From the NCBI GenBank assembly GCA_016432725.1, contig JACJDG010000003.1, positions 5,734,001 through 5,798,000 on the forward strand: DNA of 64,000 bases. Direction: 5' to 3'. This stretch comes from Streptomyces sp. DHE7-1 (GTDB lineage: Bacteria > Actinomycetota > Actinomycetes > Streptomycetales > Streptomycetaceae). Position 1 is the first letter of the stretch. Each line of letters begins with the position of its first letter. The notes under the pieces are model-generated. The model was not told the origin of the DNA, ran no database searches, and was given only the letters and a program-made list of their open reading frames with translations. The position numbers and the translations under genes were made by a program. This document shows positions 9,501 to 18,497 of this stretch, piece by piece.

Positions 9501-11540
9501 CGCGGAAGCGCTCGACCACGATGGTGCGGTCGTCCGGGACGTGCCCGCAGGCCTCGCGCTGCTCGCTCAGGTAGGACAGGACGTTGTCCACCGCCCAGGC
9601 GTCCAGGCCCGCGCGGAGCAGGCGCTGCCGGGCGTCGTCCTTCGGCAGCGAGCCCACCTCGCGCAGGAACGCGCCCACCGCGCGGCCCAGTTCGAGGGGA
9701 CGGCCGAGCTGGTCGCCCTTCCAGAAGGGCAGCCGACCCGGCACACCGGGCGCGGGGGAGACCAGGACACGGTCGCGCGTGATGTCCTCGATGCGCCACG
9801 AACTGGTGCCCAGGGTGAAGACGTCCCCCACCCTCGACTCGTAGACCATCTCCTCGTCGAGCTCGCCGACCCGGCCGCCGCCCTTCTTGGGGTCGGAACC
9901 GGCGAGGAAGACCCCGAAGAGGCCCCGGTCGGGGATCGTGCCGCCGGAGGTGACCGCGAGACGCTGGGCGCCCGGGCGGCCGGTGATCGTGCCGGCCACG
10001 CGGTCCCACACCACGCGCGGGCGCAGCTCCGCGAACGCGTCGGACGGATAGCGGCCCGCCAGCATGTCCAGCGTCGCGGTGAACGCCGACTCGGGGAGCG
10101 AGGCGAAGGGAGCCGCGCGGCGGATCACGGTCAGCAGGTCGTCGAACTGCCAGGTGTCCAGCGCCGTCATGGCGACGAGCTGCTGGGCCAGAACGTCCAG
10201 CGGGTTGCCGGGGACCCGCAGGGACTCGATGGCGCCCGAGCGCATCCGCTCGGTGACCACGGCGGACTGCACCAGGTCGCCCCGGTACTTGGGGAAGACG
10301 ACACCGGTGGAGACGGCGCCCACCTGGTGGCCGGCGCGGCCGACGCGCTGGAGCCCGGAGGCCACCGACGGCGGGGACTCCACCTGGACGACGAGGTCGA
10401 CCGCGCCCATGTCGATGCCCAGCTCCAGACTGGAGGTGGCGACCACGGCGGGCAGCCGGCCCGCCTTCAGGTCCTCCTCGACGAGGGCGCGCTGCTCCTT
10501 GGAGACCGAGCCGTGGTGCGCGCGGGCGATCACGGGGGCGCGCCCTGGGCCGCCCCGAGCCGCCCATCAGCTCGGCCGGCGAGTGGTGCTCGTCCAGGGA
10601 CTCGCCGGTCGCCCGCTCGTAGGCGATCTCGTTGAGCCGGTTGCACAGCCGCTCGGCCAGGCGCCGCGAGTTCGCGAACACGATCGTGGACCGGTGCGCC
10701 TGCACCAGGTCGGTGATCCGCTCCTCGACGTGCGGCCAGATCGAGGGCCGCTCGGCCCCGTCGCCGTTGTCGGCGGCCGGGGAACCGCCCAGCTCGCCCA
10801 TGTCCTCGACCGGCACGACCACGGACAGGTCGAACTCCTTGCCGGACTCCGGCTGGACGATCTCCACCTTCCGGCGGGGCGAGAGGTAGCGGGCCACCTC
10901 GTCCACCGGACGCACCGTCGCCGACAGCCCGATGCGGCGGGCGGGCCGCGGCAGCAGTTCGTCCAGCCGCTCCAGGGACAGCGCGAGGTGCGCGCCGCGC
11001 TTGGTACCCGCGACCGCGTGCACCTCGTCCAGGATCACCGTCTCGATGCCGGCCAGCGCGTCGCGCGTGGCCGAGGTCAGCATCAGGAACAGCGACTCGG
11101 GGTCGTGATCAGGATGTCCGGCGGGCGGGTGGACAGCGCGCGGCGCTCGGCGGGCGGGGTGTCGCCGGAACGGATGCCGACCTTGACCTCGGGCTCGGGC
11201 AGGCCGAGGCGCACGGACTCCTGGCGGATGCCGGTCAGCGGGCTGCGCAGGTTCCGCTCGACATCGACCGCGAGGGCCTTCAGCGGGGACACGTACAGCA
11301 CCCGGCAGCGCTTCTTCGGGTCGGTCGGCGGAGGCGCCGAGGCGAGCTGGTCCAGCGCGGCGAGGAACGCGGCCAGCGTCTTGCCCGAGCCGGTGGGGGC
11401 CACCACCAGTACGTCCGAGCCCGCGCCGATGGCCTGCCAGGCGCCCGCCTGGGCCGCGGTGGGCGCGGAGAACGCCCCATGAACCAGCCGCGGGTCGCGG
11501 GCGAGAAGCCGTCGAGGGCTCGGTGTGCGGAGCTGACCAT
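6532..11540 (-). CDS. lhr: Lhr-type long ATP-dependent DNA helicase (multiple frameshifts in this sequence)
   Basis: Superfamily 2 helicase of the Lhr family; about 1,671 residues after repair. From the ATG at 11,540: Walker A VVAPTGSGKTLAAFLAAL, DEVH box (TVILDEVHAVAG), motif III GLSATVRP, motif IV FANSRRLAERL, motif V TSSLELGIDMG and motif VI QRVGRAGHQVG, then the Lhr core and winged-helix tail. Seven single-base deletions are needed, near 11,480, 11,098, 10,562, 10,540, 9,463, 9,425 and 7,400. Each lies in a G or C run and the sum restores one frame. About residues 1,380-1,550 form a Gly/Pro-rich insertion containing DFTWPPDE and GFTWPPGN. Lhr next to Nei2 is a recurring actinobacterial repair pairing. 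Confidence 0.88.
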
Positions 11541-11654
11541 GCCCTCCATCCTGCACCCGGCCACTGACAATCGGGCTGACCTGGGCGAAAGGGGCAGTCC
11601 CGGGCGTGGGCCGCCCGCGGACCGGGGTCCGCCGGCCTGGCGGAGAATGGAGGC

Positions 11655-12493
11655 ATGGCGGGTTCGGCGGAGCGGGCACGGCACTGGCGGTACGAGTCGC
11701 TGCCCGGTGTCGACCTGCTGCGTGCCCGGTACATCCACAAGACCTTCGTCCGGCACACCCACGAGAACTTCGTGATCGCGGCCATCGCCGACGGCGTCGA
11801 GGTCTTCCACCACCGGGGCTCCGACGTGTCGGCGGGCGCGGGCGCCCTCGCGCTGGTCAACCCGGACACCCCGCACACCGGCCGGGCCGGGGTTCCCGAG
11901 GGCTGGCGCTACGGCGCGGTCTATCCGTCGCCCGAGGTGGTGGCCGCGATCGCGGCCGAGACCACCACGATCCGCGGTACCCCCGGCTTCGTCAGCCCGG
12001 TCCTCGACGACCCGTACACCGTCCGCCTGGTCCACCAGGTGCTGCGCGCCGCCGAGGAGGGCAACGCGCTCGCGGCCGACACCCTGCTGCGGGTGGCCGT
12101 GACCAGGCTGCTGCGGCTCAACGGCGGCGCGCTGCCGCAGCGGACGCGCCGGACGGCCGGCGCCCGGATCGCGGCACGCGCGCGTGGCGTACTGGAGGAG
12201 GGGATGGCCGCGCCGCCGACCCTGGAACGCCTGGCCGCCGACCTCGGGACCAGCCCGTTCGCCCTGCTGAGAGCGTTCCGTGACACCTACGGGATGCCAC
12301 CGCACACCTGGCTGACCGACGCGCGCGTGCGCCGCGCGCGACTGCTGCTCGACGCGGGAACCGCACCCGCCGAGGCGGCCGTCGCCGTCGGCTTCACCGA
12401 CCAGCCCCACCTCAACCGCCACTTCGCCCGCATCGTGGGGGTTCCCCGGGCGCCTACCAGCGCGAGCGCAAGAACGTACAAGACCCGGGCTGA
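11655..12493 (+). CDS. AraC family transcriptional regulator (frameshifted near its end)
   Basis: About 279 residues: an N-terminal AraC cupin ligand-binding domain (residues 20-110; FVRHTHENFVIAAI, NPDTPHTGRAG) and a C-terminal double helix-turn-helix (LERLAADLGTSPFALLRAFR, AAVAVGFTDQPHLNRHFARI). One C is missing near 12,450 in the run after IVGVP. The expected PGAYQRERKNVQDPG then ends at the TGA at 12,491-12,493. Without repair the frame runs on through azlC, which is an artefact. It lies 23 bases before azlC on the same strand, so it probably regulates the amino-acid exporter. That link is inferred from position. Confidence 0.88.
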
Positions 12494-12516
12494 GGCCCGG
12501 ACGTACCGTCCGGGGC

Positions 12517-13272
12517 GTGGCACGACAGACAGCACTCGCGGACATCTCCGCCGAAAGCACCGCCAAGCCCGATTCCGCCGTCGTACGCGACGCCCTGGGC
12601 GTCGGCGTCGCGGTGGGGCTCTCCGGCTTCGCCTTCGGGGTGACCTCGGCCGGCAGCGGACTCGGACTCCTCCAGACCTGCGCGCTCAGCCTCCTGGTCT
12701 TCACCGGCGCCTCGCAGTTCGCCCTGGTGGGCGCGCTCGCCGCGGGCGGCAGCCCGTTCACGGCCGCCGCCGGCGCCTTCTTCCTGGGCGTGCGCAACGC
12801 CTTCTACGGCCTGCGGCTGTCGCAGCTGCTGGCCGTCCCGCGCGCGCTGCGGCCGTTCGCCGCCCAGTGGGTGATCGACGAGACCACGGCCGTGACCCTG
12901 GCCCAGCCGACCCGGCGTGCCGCGCGAATCGGCTTCACCGTGACCGGGCTCAGCCTGTACCTGCTGTGGAACCTCACCACGCTGCTCGGGGCGTTGGGTG
13001 CCAAGGCCATCGGGGACACCGACGCCTGGGGGCTGGACGCGGCCGGCCCGGCCGTCTTCCTGGCCCTGCTCGCCCCCATGCTGAAGACGCGCACCGAGCG
13101 TGCGGTCGCGGGCCTCGCCATTCTCCTGGGCCTCGGCCTGCTGCCCGTACTGCCGGCCGGTGTGCCGGTCCTCGTGGCCGCGCTGGCGGCGCCGGTCGCG
13201 CTCTTCGTCGAGGGCCGGCGCATCGGACGCACCCGGCGGACCGCCCCGGACGCGACGCGGGAGGACCGGTGA
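12517..13272 (+). CDS. azlC: AzlC family branched-chain amino-acid exporter large subunit
   Basis: Polytopic membrane protein of the AzlC family, 251 residues, starting at GTG. Recognisable blocks are LGVGVAVGLSGFAFGVTS, LLVFTGASQFALVG and AAGAFFLGVRNAFYGLRLS. AzlC works with the small AzlD subunit to export branched-chain amino acids or their analogues. Its stop overlaps azlD by four bases. The upstream AraC regulator and downstream azlD form one likely transcription unit. Confidence 0.88.
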   Translation: MARQTALADISAESTAKPDSAVVRDALGVGVAVGLSGFAFGVTSAGSGLGLLQTCALSLLVFTGASQFALVGALAAGGSPFTAAAGAFFLGVRNAFYGLRLSQLLAVPRALRPFAAQWVIDETTAVTLAQPTRRAARIGFTVTGLSLYLLWNLTTLLGALGAKAIGDTDAWGLDAAGPAVFLALLAPMLKTRTERAVAGLAILLGLGLLPVLPAGVPVLVAALAAPVALFVEGRRIGRTRRTAPDATREDR

Positions 13273-13576
13273 ACACCTGGACAGCCATCGGCCTGACCGT
13301 CCTCGGCTGCTACGCGGTCAAGCTCGCCGGACTGCTCGTGCCCGCGGGCGCCATGGAACGGCCGCTCGTCCGGCGGCTCGCCGCCCTGCTGCCCGTCGCC
13401 CTGCTGGCCGCGCTCACGGCCCAGCAGACGTTCGCCGACGGGCACGCCCTGGTGCTTGACGCCAGGGCGGCGGGGCTCGGCGCGGCCGCCGTGGCGCTGG
13501 TGCTGCGCGCACCCTTCCTGCTGGTCGTCGCGGCCGCGGTGGTGGTGACCGCGGGGTGCGGGCGCTCGGCGGCTGA
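13269..13576 (+). CDS. azlD: AzlD family transporter small subunit (frameshifted near its end)
   Basis: Small membrane partner of AzlC, about 102 residues after repair. It starts at a GTG overlapping the azlC stop (VNTWTAIGLTVLGCYAVKLA) and has the AzlD pattern of four hydrophobic segments with ALLPVALLAALTAQQTFADG in the middle. One G is missing from the run near 13,553. Repair gives an end VRALGG and a stop at 13,574-13,576, eight bases before the convergent gene's stop. Without repair the frame runs antisense into the neighbour. Confidence 0.82.
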
Positions 13577-13583
13577 GCGCGGC

Positions 13584-14526
13584 TCAGCCCACGAAGCGGC
13601 CGTACGCCCTGAGGGTGCGCAGCGCCTCGATCGTCACCATGGGCCGCGCCTCCAGCGTCGGAGCCGGCGCCCACTGGCGCCAGCGGACGGGCCAGCCGCC
13701 GTCCTCCTGCTGCGATCCGGCGAGGTGGTCCAGGGAGCGCGTCATCTCCTCGTCCGTGAACCACGCGCGCGCGAGTGACCCCGGACTCCTCGCGAAGTCG
13801 TGCGGGAAGTGGTGCTCTCCGGGGGCGTACCCGGCCGCGACCGGGTACGCGTCGAGCCGGGCCGGGTCCAGTGCCGCCAGCCGCTGTTCACGCACCAGGC
13901 GGCCGAGCCGGTCGGCCGCCGCCTCCGCGCGCGGGCGGTCCGGCACGGAGTCCAGAAAGGCCACCGCAGCGTGCACCTCGTAGGGGTGGGACTTCCGCAG
14001 GGACTCCACCGCCTGCCAGCAGAAGTCGGTGGCCCGGAACAGCCAGGCGTGCCATACCTCGTTGCGGTGCAGCAGCCCCACCACGGGGCCGGTGGCGAGC
14101 AGCTCGCTGGGCGGGTCGTCCACGACCGGGACGAACGGTGCCACCGGGTAGCCGCGCTGGCCGGGATCGACCGCCGGCAGCGCGCCGTCCGCGGTCGAGA
14201 CGGCGGTCAGGTGACGGCACACCCGCTCCGCCCGCTGCCCGCCGCAGCGCCCGATGGCGTCCAGGACGCCCAGGGCGCGCGCGGTGTGCAGGGGCTGGCT
14301 CACGGGGCCGCGCAGATCGGGCTCCAGCGCGTGAGCGTAGCCGCCGTCCTCGTTGCGGTAGGCGTTCAACGCGGCCTCCACCGGCTCGGCGGCGCCGTTC
14401 AGGAAGTGGTAGGCGAAGAGCCGCTGCTCCAGCACGCGCGCGGTGAGCCAGACGAACTGTTCGGCGCGGAAGAGAGGGGAGCGCGCCGGGGCTTTGGGGG
14501 AGTGGGGAAGCTCCTGATTCGGCCAT
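13584..14526 (-). CDS. Prenyltransferase/squalene-cyclase-fold protein of unknown function
   Basis: Hypothetical protein, about 314 residues if two bases lost from C runs near 14,480-14,505 are restored; the ATG at 14,526 then joins the main frame. The body has the alternating helices of the alpha6/alpha6 terpenoid-cyclase/prenyltransferase fold. QW-like repeats are visible as NEDGGYAHALEPDL early and QQEDGGWPVRWRQWAP near the end. I see no DxDD or DxxDD catalytic motif, so cyclase activity is not supported. Substrate and partners are unknown. It converges with azlD. The start is the least certain part. Confidence 0.65.
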
Positions 14527-14606
14527 GCGACAGACCGTAGGACGGAAAGCGGTCTCGGCAGGCGCCTCCGGGCGGGCCCCACCCCCAGGGGCGGGATACT
14601 GGAGTC

Positions 14607-14801
14607 ATGCGGTTGACGGTCTTCTGGCAGCGGATGGCGGAACACTTCGGTTCGGGGTACGCCGACACCTTCGCGCGCGATCATGTGATGACGGAGCTGG
14701 GCGGGCGCACGGTGCACGAGGCACTGGACGCCGGCTGGGACGCCAAGGACGTGTGGCGCGTGGTCTGCTCGGTCATGAACGTGCCGGGGGAGAGGCACTG
14801 A
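14607..14801 (+). CDS. DUF3046 family small protein
   Basis: 64-residue soluble protein that matches the actinobacterial DUF3046 family: MRLTVFWQRMAEHFGSGYAD, ELGGRTVHEALDAGWDAKDV and VWRVVCSVMNVP. The function of the family is unknown. It is commonly found a little upstream of recA/recX in actinobacteria, as here. A purine-rich stretch precedes the ATG. Confidence 0.85.
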   Translation: MRLTVFWQRMAEHFGSGYADTFARDHVMTELGGRTVHEALDAGWDAKDVWRVVCSVMNVPGERH

Positions 14802-14826
14802 GCCGACACGAGGAGTCCGGGCGGCC

Positions 14827-16116
14827 GTGACCACCGGCGGCGTGGGCGAGACTGGGTGCGTGGCACCCACTGACGACAATGAGCCGGCCGTCCGGCACGC
14901 AGCCTCCCCGACCGCTACGCCGCCGCACGCCAGGCGGCCGGCCGACGACGACGGCGCCGCCGAGCGGCCCGGCCGCCGTATGCCGCGCTGGCTCCCGCGC
15001 GCCATGGTGCTCGCACTCGCGCTCATCGCCTCGTTCCAGCTCGGCAGCTGGGCCTTCCACCAGCTGACCGGACTGCTGATCAACATCCTGATCGCGTTCT
15101 TCCTCGCGCTCGCCATAGAGCCCGCGGTGAGCTGGATGGCCGCCCACGGCATGCGCCGGGGCCTCGCCACCTTCCTGGTCTTCCTCGGTCTGACCATCGC
15201 CGCGGCCGGCTTCGTCACACTGCTCGGATCGATGCTGGCGGGACAGATCATCAAGATGGTCGAGGGCTTCCCCGAGTACCTGGACTCGGTGATCAACTGG
15301 ATCAACCACACGTTCCACATGGAACTCCGACGCGTGGACGTCCAGGAGGGGCTGCTGCACTCCGACTGGCTGCGCAAGTACGCCCAGAACAGCGCGGCCG
15401 GCGTGCTCGACGTGTCCGCCCAGGTGCTCGGCGGTCTCTTCCAACTGCTGACGGTCGGGCTGTTCTCGTTCTACTTCGCCGCCGACGGCCCCCGGCTGCG
15501 CCGGGCACTGTGCTCCGTCCTGCCGCCGGCGCGCCAGGCCGAGGTGCTGCGCGCCTGGGAGATCGCCGTCGACAAGACGGGCGGCTACCTCTACTCGCGC
15601 GGTCTCATGGCGCTGATCTCCGGGATCGCCCACTACATCCTGCTCGAGGCGCTGGGCGTGCCCTACGCGCCGGTGCTCGGCGTGTGGGTGGGGCTGGTCT
15701 CGCAGTTCATCCCGACCATCGGCACCTATCTCGCGGGCGCGCTGCCGATGCTGATCGCGTTCACCGTGAACCCCTGGTACGCGGTGTGGGTGCTGATCTT
15801 CGTCGTGGTGTACCAGCAGTTCGAGAACTACATGCTGCAGCCCAAGCTGACCTCCAAGACCGTGGACATCCATCCCGCCGTCGCCTTCGGCTCGGTGATC
15901 GCGGGCACCGCGCTGCTCGGCGCGGTCGGTGCGCTGATCGCCATCCCCGCGGTCGCCACGCTGCAGGCCTTCCTGGGGGCGTACGTGAAGAGGTACGCCG
16001 TCACGGACGATCCGCGGGTGCACGGACACCGCCGGCGGGATCCGGGCCGTCCCGGCGCGTTCACGCGGGCGCGGCTGCTGTGGGAACGACGGCCGGGTTC
16101 GCAGGAGTCCTCCTAG
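14827..16116 (+). CDS. AI-2E/PerM family transporter
   Basis: 429-residue membrane protein of the AI-2E transporter (PerM/YdiK) family. An N-terminal Pro/Arg-rich cytoplasmic part (to about residue 58) precedes about eight membrane segments. Two lie near 59-100, a long external loop includes FPEYLDSVINWIN, and a conserved core includes GVWVGLVSQFIPTIGTYLAG and YQQFENYMLQPKL. Members export diverse small molecules or sodium ions, so the substrate is unknown. The basic tail is dispensable in the family. The start could be the GTG at 14,827 or a later GTG. Confidence 0.85.
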   Translation: MTTGGVGETGCVAPTDDNEPAVRHAASPTATPPHARRPADDDGAAERPGRRMPRWLPRAMVLALALIASFQLGSWAFHQLTGLLINILIAFFLALAIEPAVSWMAAHGMRRGLATFLVFLGLTIAAAGFVTLLGSMLAGQIIKMVEGFPEYLDSVINWINHTFHMELRRVDVQEGLLHSDWLRKYAQNSAAGVLDVSAQVLGGLFQLLTVGLFSFYFAADGPRLRRALCSVLPPARQAEVLRAWEIAVDKTGGYLYSRGLMALISGIAHYILLEALGVPYAPVLGVWVGLVSQFIPTIGTYLAGALPMLIAFTVNPWYAVWVLIFVVVYQQFENYMLQPKLTSKTVDIHPAVAFGSVIAGTALLGAVGALIAIPAVATLQAFLGAYVKRYAVTDDPRVHGHRRRDPGRPGAFTRARLLWERRPGSQESS

Positions 16117-16160
16117 CGGTCCGGGCCGCCGGCCGCCCTCCGCGGCCCCGCGTGGTGCGC

Positions 16161-16190
16161 TTGACACCAAAATCGAACATCCATTCTTAT
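16161..16190 (+). promoter_or_regulatory. recA promoter with overlapping SOS (LexA) box
   Basis: A consensus -35 (ttgaca, 16,161-16,166) is followed 18 bases later by a tcttat-like -10. Between them at 16,175-16,186 lies gaacatccattc, matching the Gram-positive/actinobacterial LexA box GAAC-N4-GTTC with one mismatch. The overlap is what LexA repression requires. Confidence 0.75.
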
Positions 16191-16350
16191 GGAGGCTCAG
16201 GCGGGGCTCCGGACGGGGATTTTGTCCCCTTTGGATGGGGTGTGTTCCCGGGTTATCCACAGGCCGGGCCTGCGTCGGGGCGCATTGTCAGTGGCAGGCG
16301 TTAGCGTCTTTGACGTGAAGCGATCGACTCAAGCAAACCGGGTGGAACCC

Positions 16351-17472
16351 ATGGCAGGAACCGACCGCGAGAAGGCGCTCGACGCCGCGCTCGCACAGAT
16401 TGAACGACAATTCGGCAAGGGCGCTGTCATGCGCATGGGCGAGCGGTCGATGGAGCCCATCGAGGTCATCCCGACCGGGTCGACCGCGCTCGACGTGGCC
16501 CTTGGCGTCGGTGGCCTGCCGCGCGGCCGTGTGGTGGAGATCTACGGACCGGAGTCCTCCGGCAAGACCACGCTGACCCTGCATGCCGTGGCCAACGCGC
16601 AGAAGGCCGGCGGCCAGGTCGCGTTCGTGGACGCGGAGCACGCCCTCGACCCCGAGTACGCGAAGAAGCTCGGCGTCGACATCGACAACCTGATCCTGTC
16701 CCAGCCCGACAACGGTGAGCAGGCCCTGGAGATCGTGGACATGCTGGTCCGCTCCGGCGCCCTCGACCTCATCGTCATCGACTCCGTCGCGGCGCTCGTC
16801 CCGCGTGCGGAGATCGAGGGCGAGATGGGTGACAGCCACGTCGGTCTGCAGGCACGTCTGATGAGCCAGGCGCTGCGGAAGATCACCAGCGCGCTCAACC
16901 AGTCCAAGACCACCGCGATCTTCATCAACCAGCTCCGCGAGAAGATCGGCGTGATGTTCGGCTCCCCGGAGACCACGACCGGTGGCCGGGCGCTGAAGTT
17001 CTACGCCTCGGTGCGTATCGACATCCGCCGCATCGAGACCCTGAAGGACGGCACGGAGGCGGTCGGCAACCGCACCCGCTGCAAGGTCGTCAAGAACAAG
17101 GTCGCGCCGCCCTTCAAGCAGGCCGAGTTCGACATCCTCTACGGCCAGGGCATCAGCCGCGAGGGCGGCCTGATCGACATGGGCGTGGAGCACGGCTTCG
17201 TCCGCAAGGCCGGCGCCTGGTACACGTACGAGGGCGACCAGCTCGGCCAGGGCAAGGAGAACGCCCGCAACTTCCTGAAGGACAACCCCGACCTGGCCAA
17301 CGAGATCGAGAAGAAGATCAAGGAGAAGCTGGGCGTGGGTGTCCGGCCGGAGAAGCCCGCCGCCGAGCCGGGCGCGGACGCGGCGGTCGCCGCCCCTGCC
17401 GACGACACCGCCAAGACGGCGCCCGCGGCCACCAAGGCCACCAAGCCCAAGGCCGCCGCAGCCAAGAGCTGA
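16351..17472 (+). CDS. recA: Recombinase RecA
   Basis: 373-residue strand-exchange ATPase and LexA coprotease. Walker A is GPESSGKTTL, Walker B LIVIDSVAALVPRAEIEGEM, followed by the L1/L2 DNA loops (GDSHVGLQARLMSQALRKI; FGSPETTTGGRALKFY). The C-terminal tail is Ala/Lys-rich rather than acidic, as in other streptomycetes. The ATG at 16,351 begins the conserved MAGTDREKALDAALAQIERQ. An SOS box lies 165 bases upstream and recX follows after three bases. Confidence 0.98.
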   Translation: MAGTDREKALDAALAQIERQFGKGAVMRMGERSMEPIEVIPTGSTALDVALGVGGLPRGRVVEIYGPESSGKTTLTLHAVANAQKAGGQVAFVDAEHALDPEYAKKLGVDIDNLILSQPDNGEQALEIVDMLVRSGALDLIVIDSVAALVPRAEIEGEMGDSHVGLQARLMSQALRKITSALNQSKTTAIFINQLREKIGVMFGSPETTTGGRALKFYASVRIDIRRIETLKDGTEAVGNRTRCKVVKNKVAPPFKQAEFDILYGQGISREGGLIDMGVEHGFVRKAGAWYTYEGDQLGQGKENARNFLKDNPDLANEIEKKIKEKLGVGVRPEKPAAEPGADAAVAAPADDTAKTAPAATKATKPKAAAAKS

Positions 17473-17475
17473 CCC

Positions 17476-18301
17476 GTGACACGACGAACCGACTGGGCCG
17501 AGTACGAGTACGCCGACCCCGATGCCCCGCGGGGGAAGGGCACCGGGGCCGACACGGGCTCCGCCACGGCCGGCGACGACGGGTACGGGGGCGACGGAGA
17601 AGGCACCGCGGGACCCGGCGGGTACGCGGGCGGCGCGCTCTACGGGGACGGCACGAGCGGGACCGACCGCCCGGGGAGGGCCACCGGATCGCGGGGCGGC
17701 CGCGGGCGCGGTCGTGGCCGCCGGCGGAGCGGCTTCGGGGAGCCGCCCGCCGAGGACGAAGGCGCCCCAGGCTCGTCGAGGGCCGAGCGGGGGAGTCTTC
17801 GGGGACCCGGTCGAGCGGGCGCGGGCGATCTGTCTTCGCCTGCTCACCGGGACCCCGCGCACCCGCAAGCAACTCGCGGACGCCCTGCGCAAGCGCGACA
17901 TCCCCGAAGAGGCGGCCGAGGAGGTGCTCTCCCGGTTCGAGGAGGTCGGGCTCATCGACGACGGCGCGTTCGCGGAAGCCTGGGTGGAGTCCCGGCACCA
18001 CGGCCGCGGACTCGCCCGCCGCGCGCTCGCCCGAGAACTGCGCACCAAGGGCGTCGAGTCCACGCTGATCGACGAGGCCGTCGCCCAGCTCGACTCCGAG
18101 CAGGAGGAGGAGACCGCCCGGGAACTCGTCGCCCGCAAGCTACGGGCCACCCGTGGTCTCGAGCGCGACAAGCGCCTCCGGCGCCTGGCCGGCATGCTCG
18201 CCCGCAAGGGTTATCCCGAAGGCATGGCCCTCCGCGTCGTCCGCCAGGCCCTGGAGGAAGAGGGCGAGGACACGGAGTTCCTCGAGGGCGAGGGCTTCTG
18301 A
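17476..18301 (+). CDS. recX: RecX, inhibitor of RecA (two frameshifts in this sequence)
   Basis: About 275 residues after repair. The RecX domain occupies the C-terminal 170 residues: ICLRLLTGTPRTRKQLADAL, SRFEEVGLIDDGAFAEAWVE, RGLARRALARELRTKGV, and RRLAGMLARKGYPEGMALRV. An N-terminal extension of about 100 residues, rich in Gly, Asp and Arg, is low complexity and has no recognisable domain. Two G-run deletions near 17,793 and 17,806 separate the extension from the domain. The three-base gap after recA implies co-transcription, so recX should also respond to DNA damage. Confidence 0.85.
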
Positions 18302-18497
18302 CGGCGGGCGCCCGGACACCGAGCGCCGCCGGCCGCGTGCCGGGGTGGGGTTAGCCCCCGCCCAAGACGCCGGACCACCGCAGTGCTCGGGCCGCCCCGT
18401 GCGGGCGAGGGTGTACGCACGCCCCGGACCCCGGCTCACGCCGAGGCCCGACGGCGCACGGACAACCGGGACGCACAACAGAAAAGAGCCCGCCCCG

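Noticed and set aside
11655..13778. A single frame joining the AraC regulator to the azlC region
   Set aside because: It arises from the lost C near 12,450. The real AraC gene ends at 12,493 and azlC has its own GTG start in another frame.
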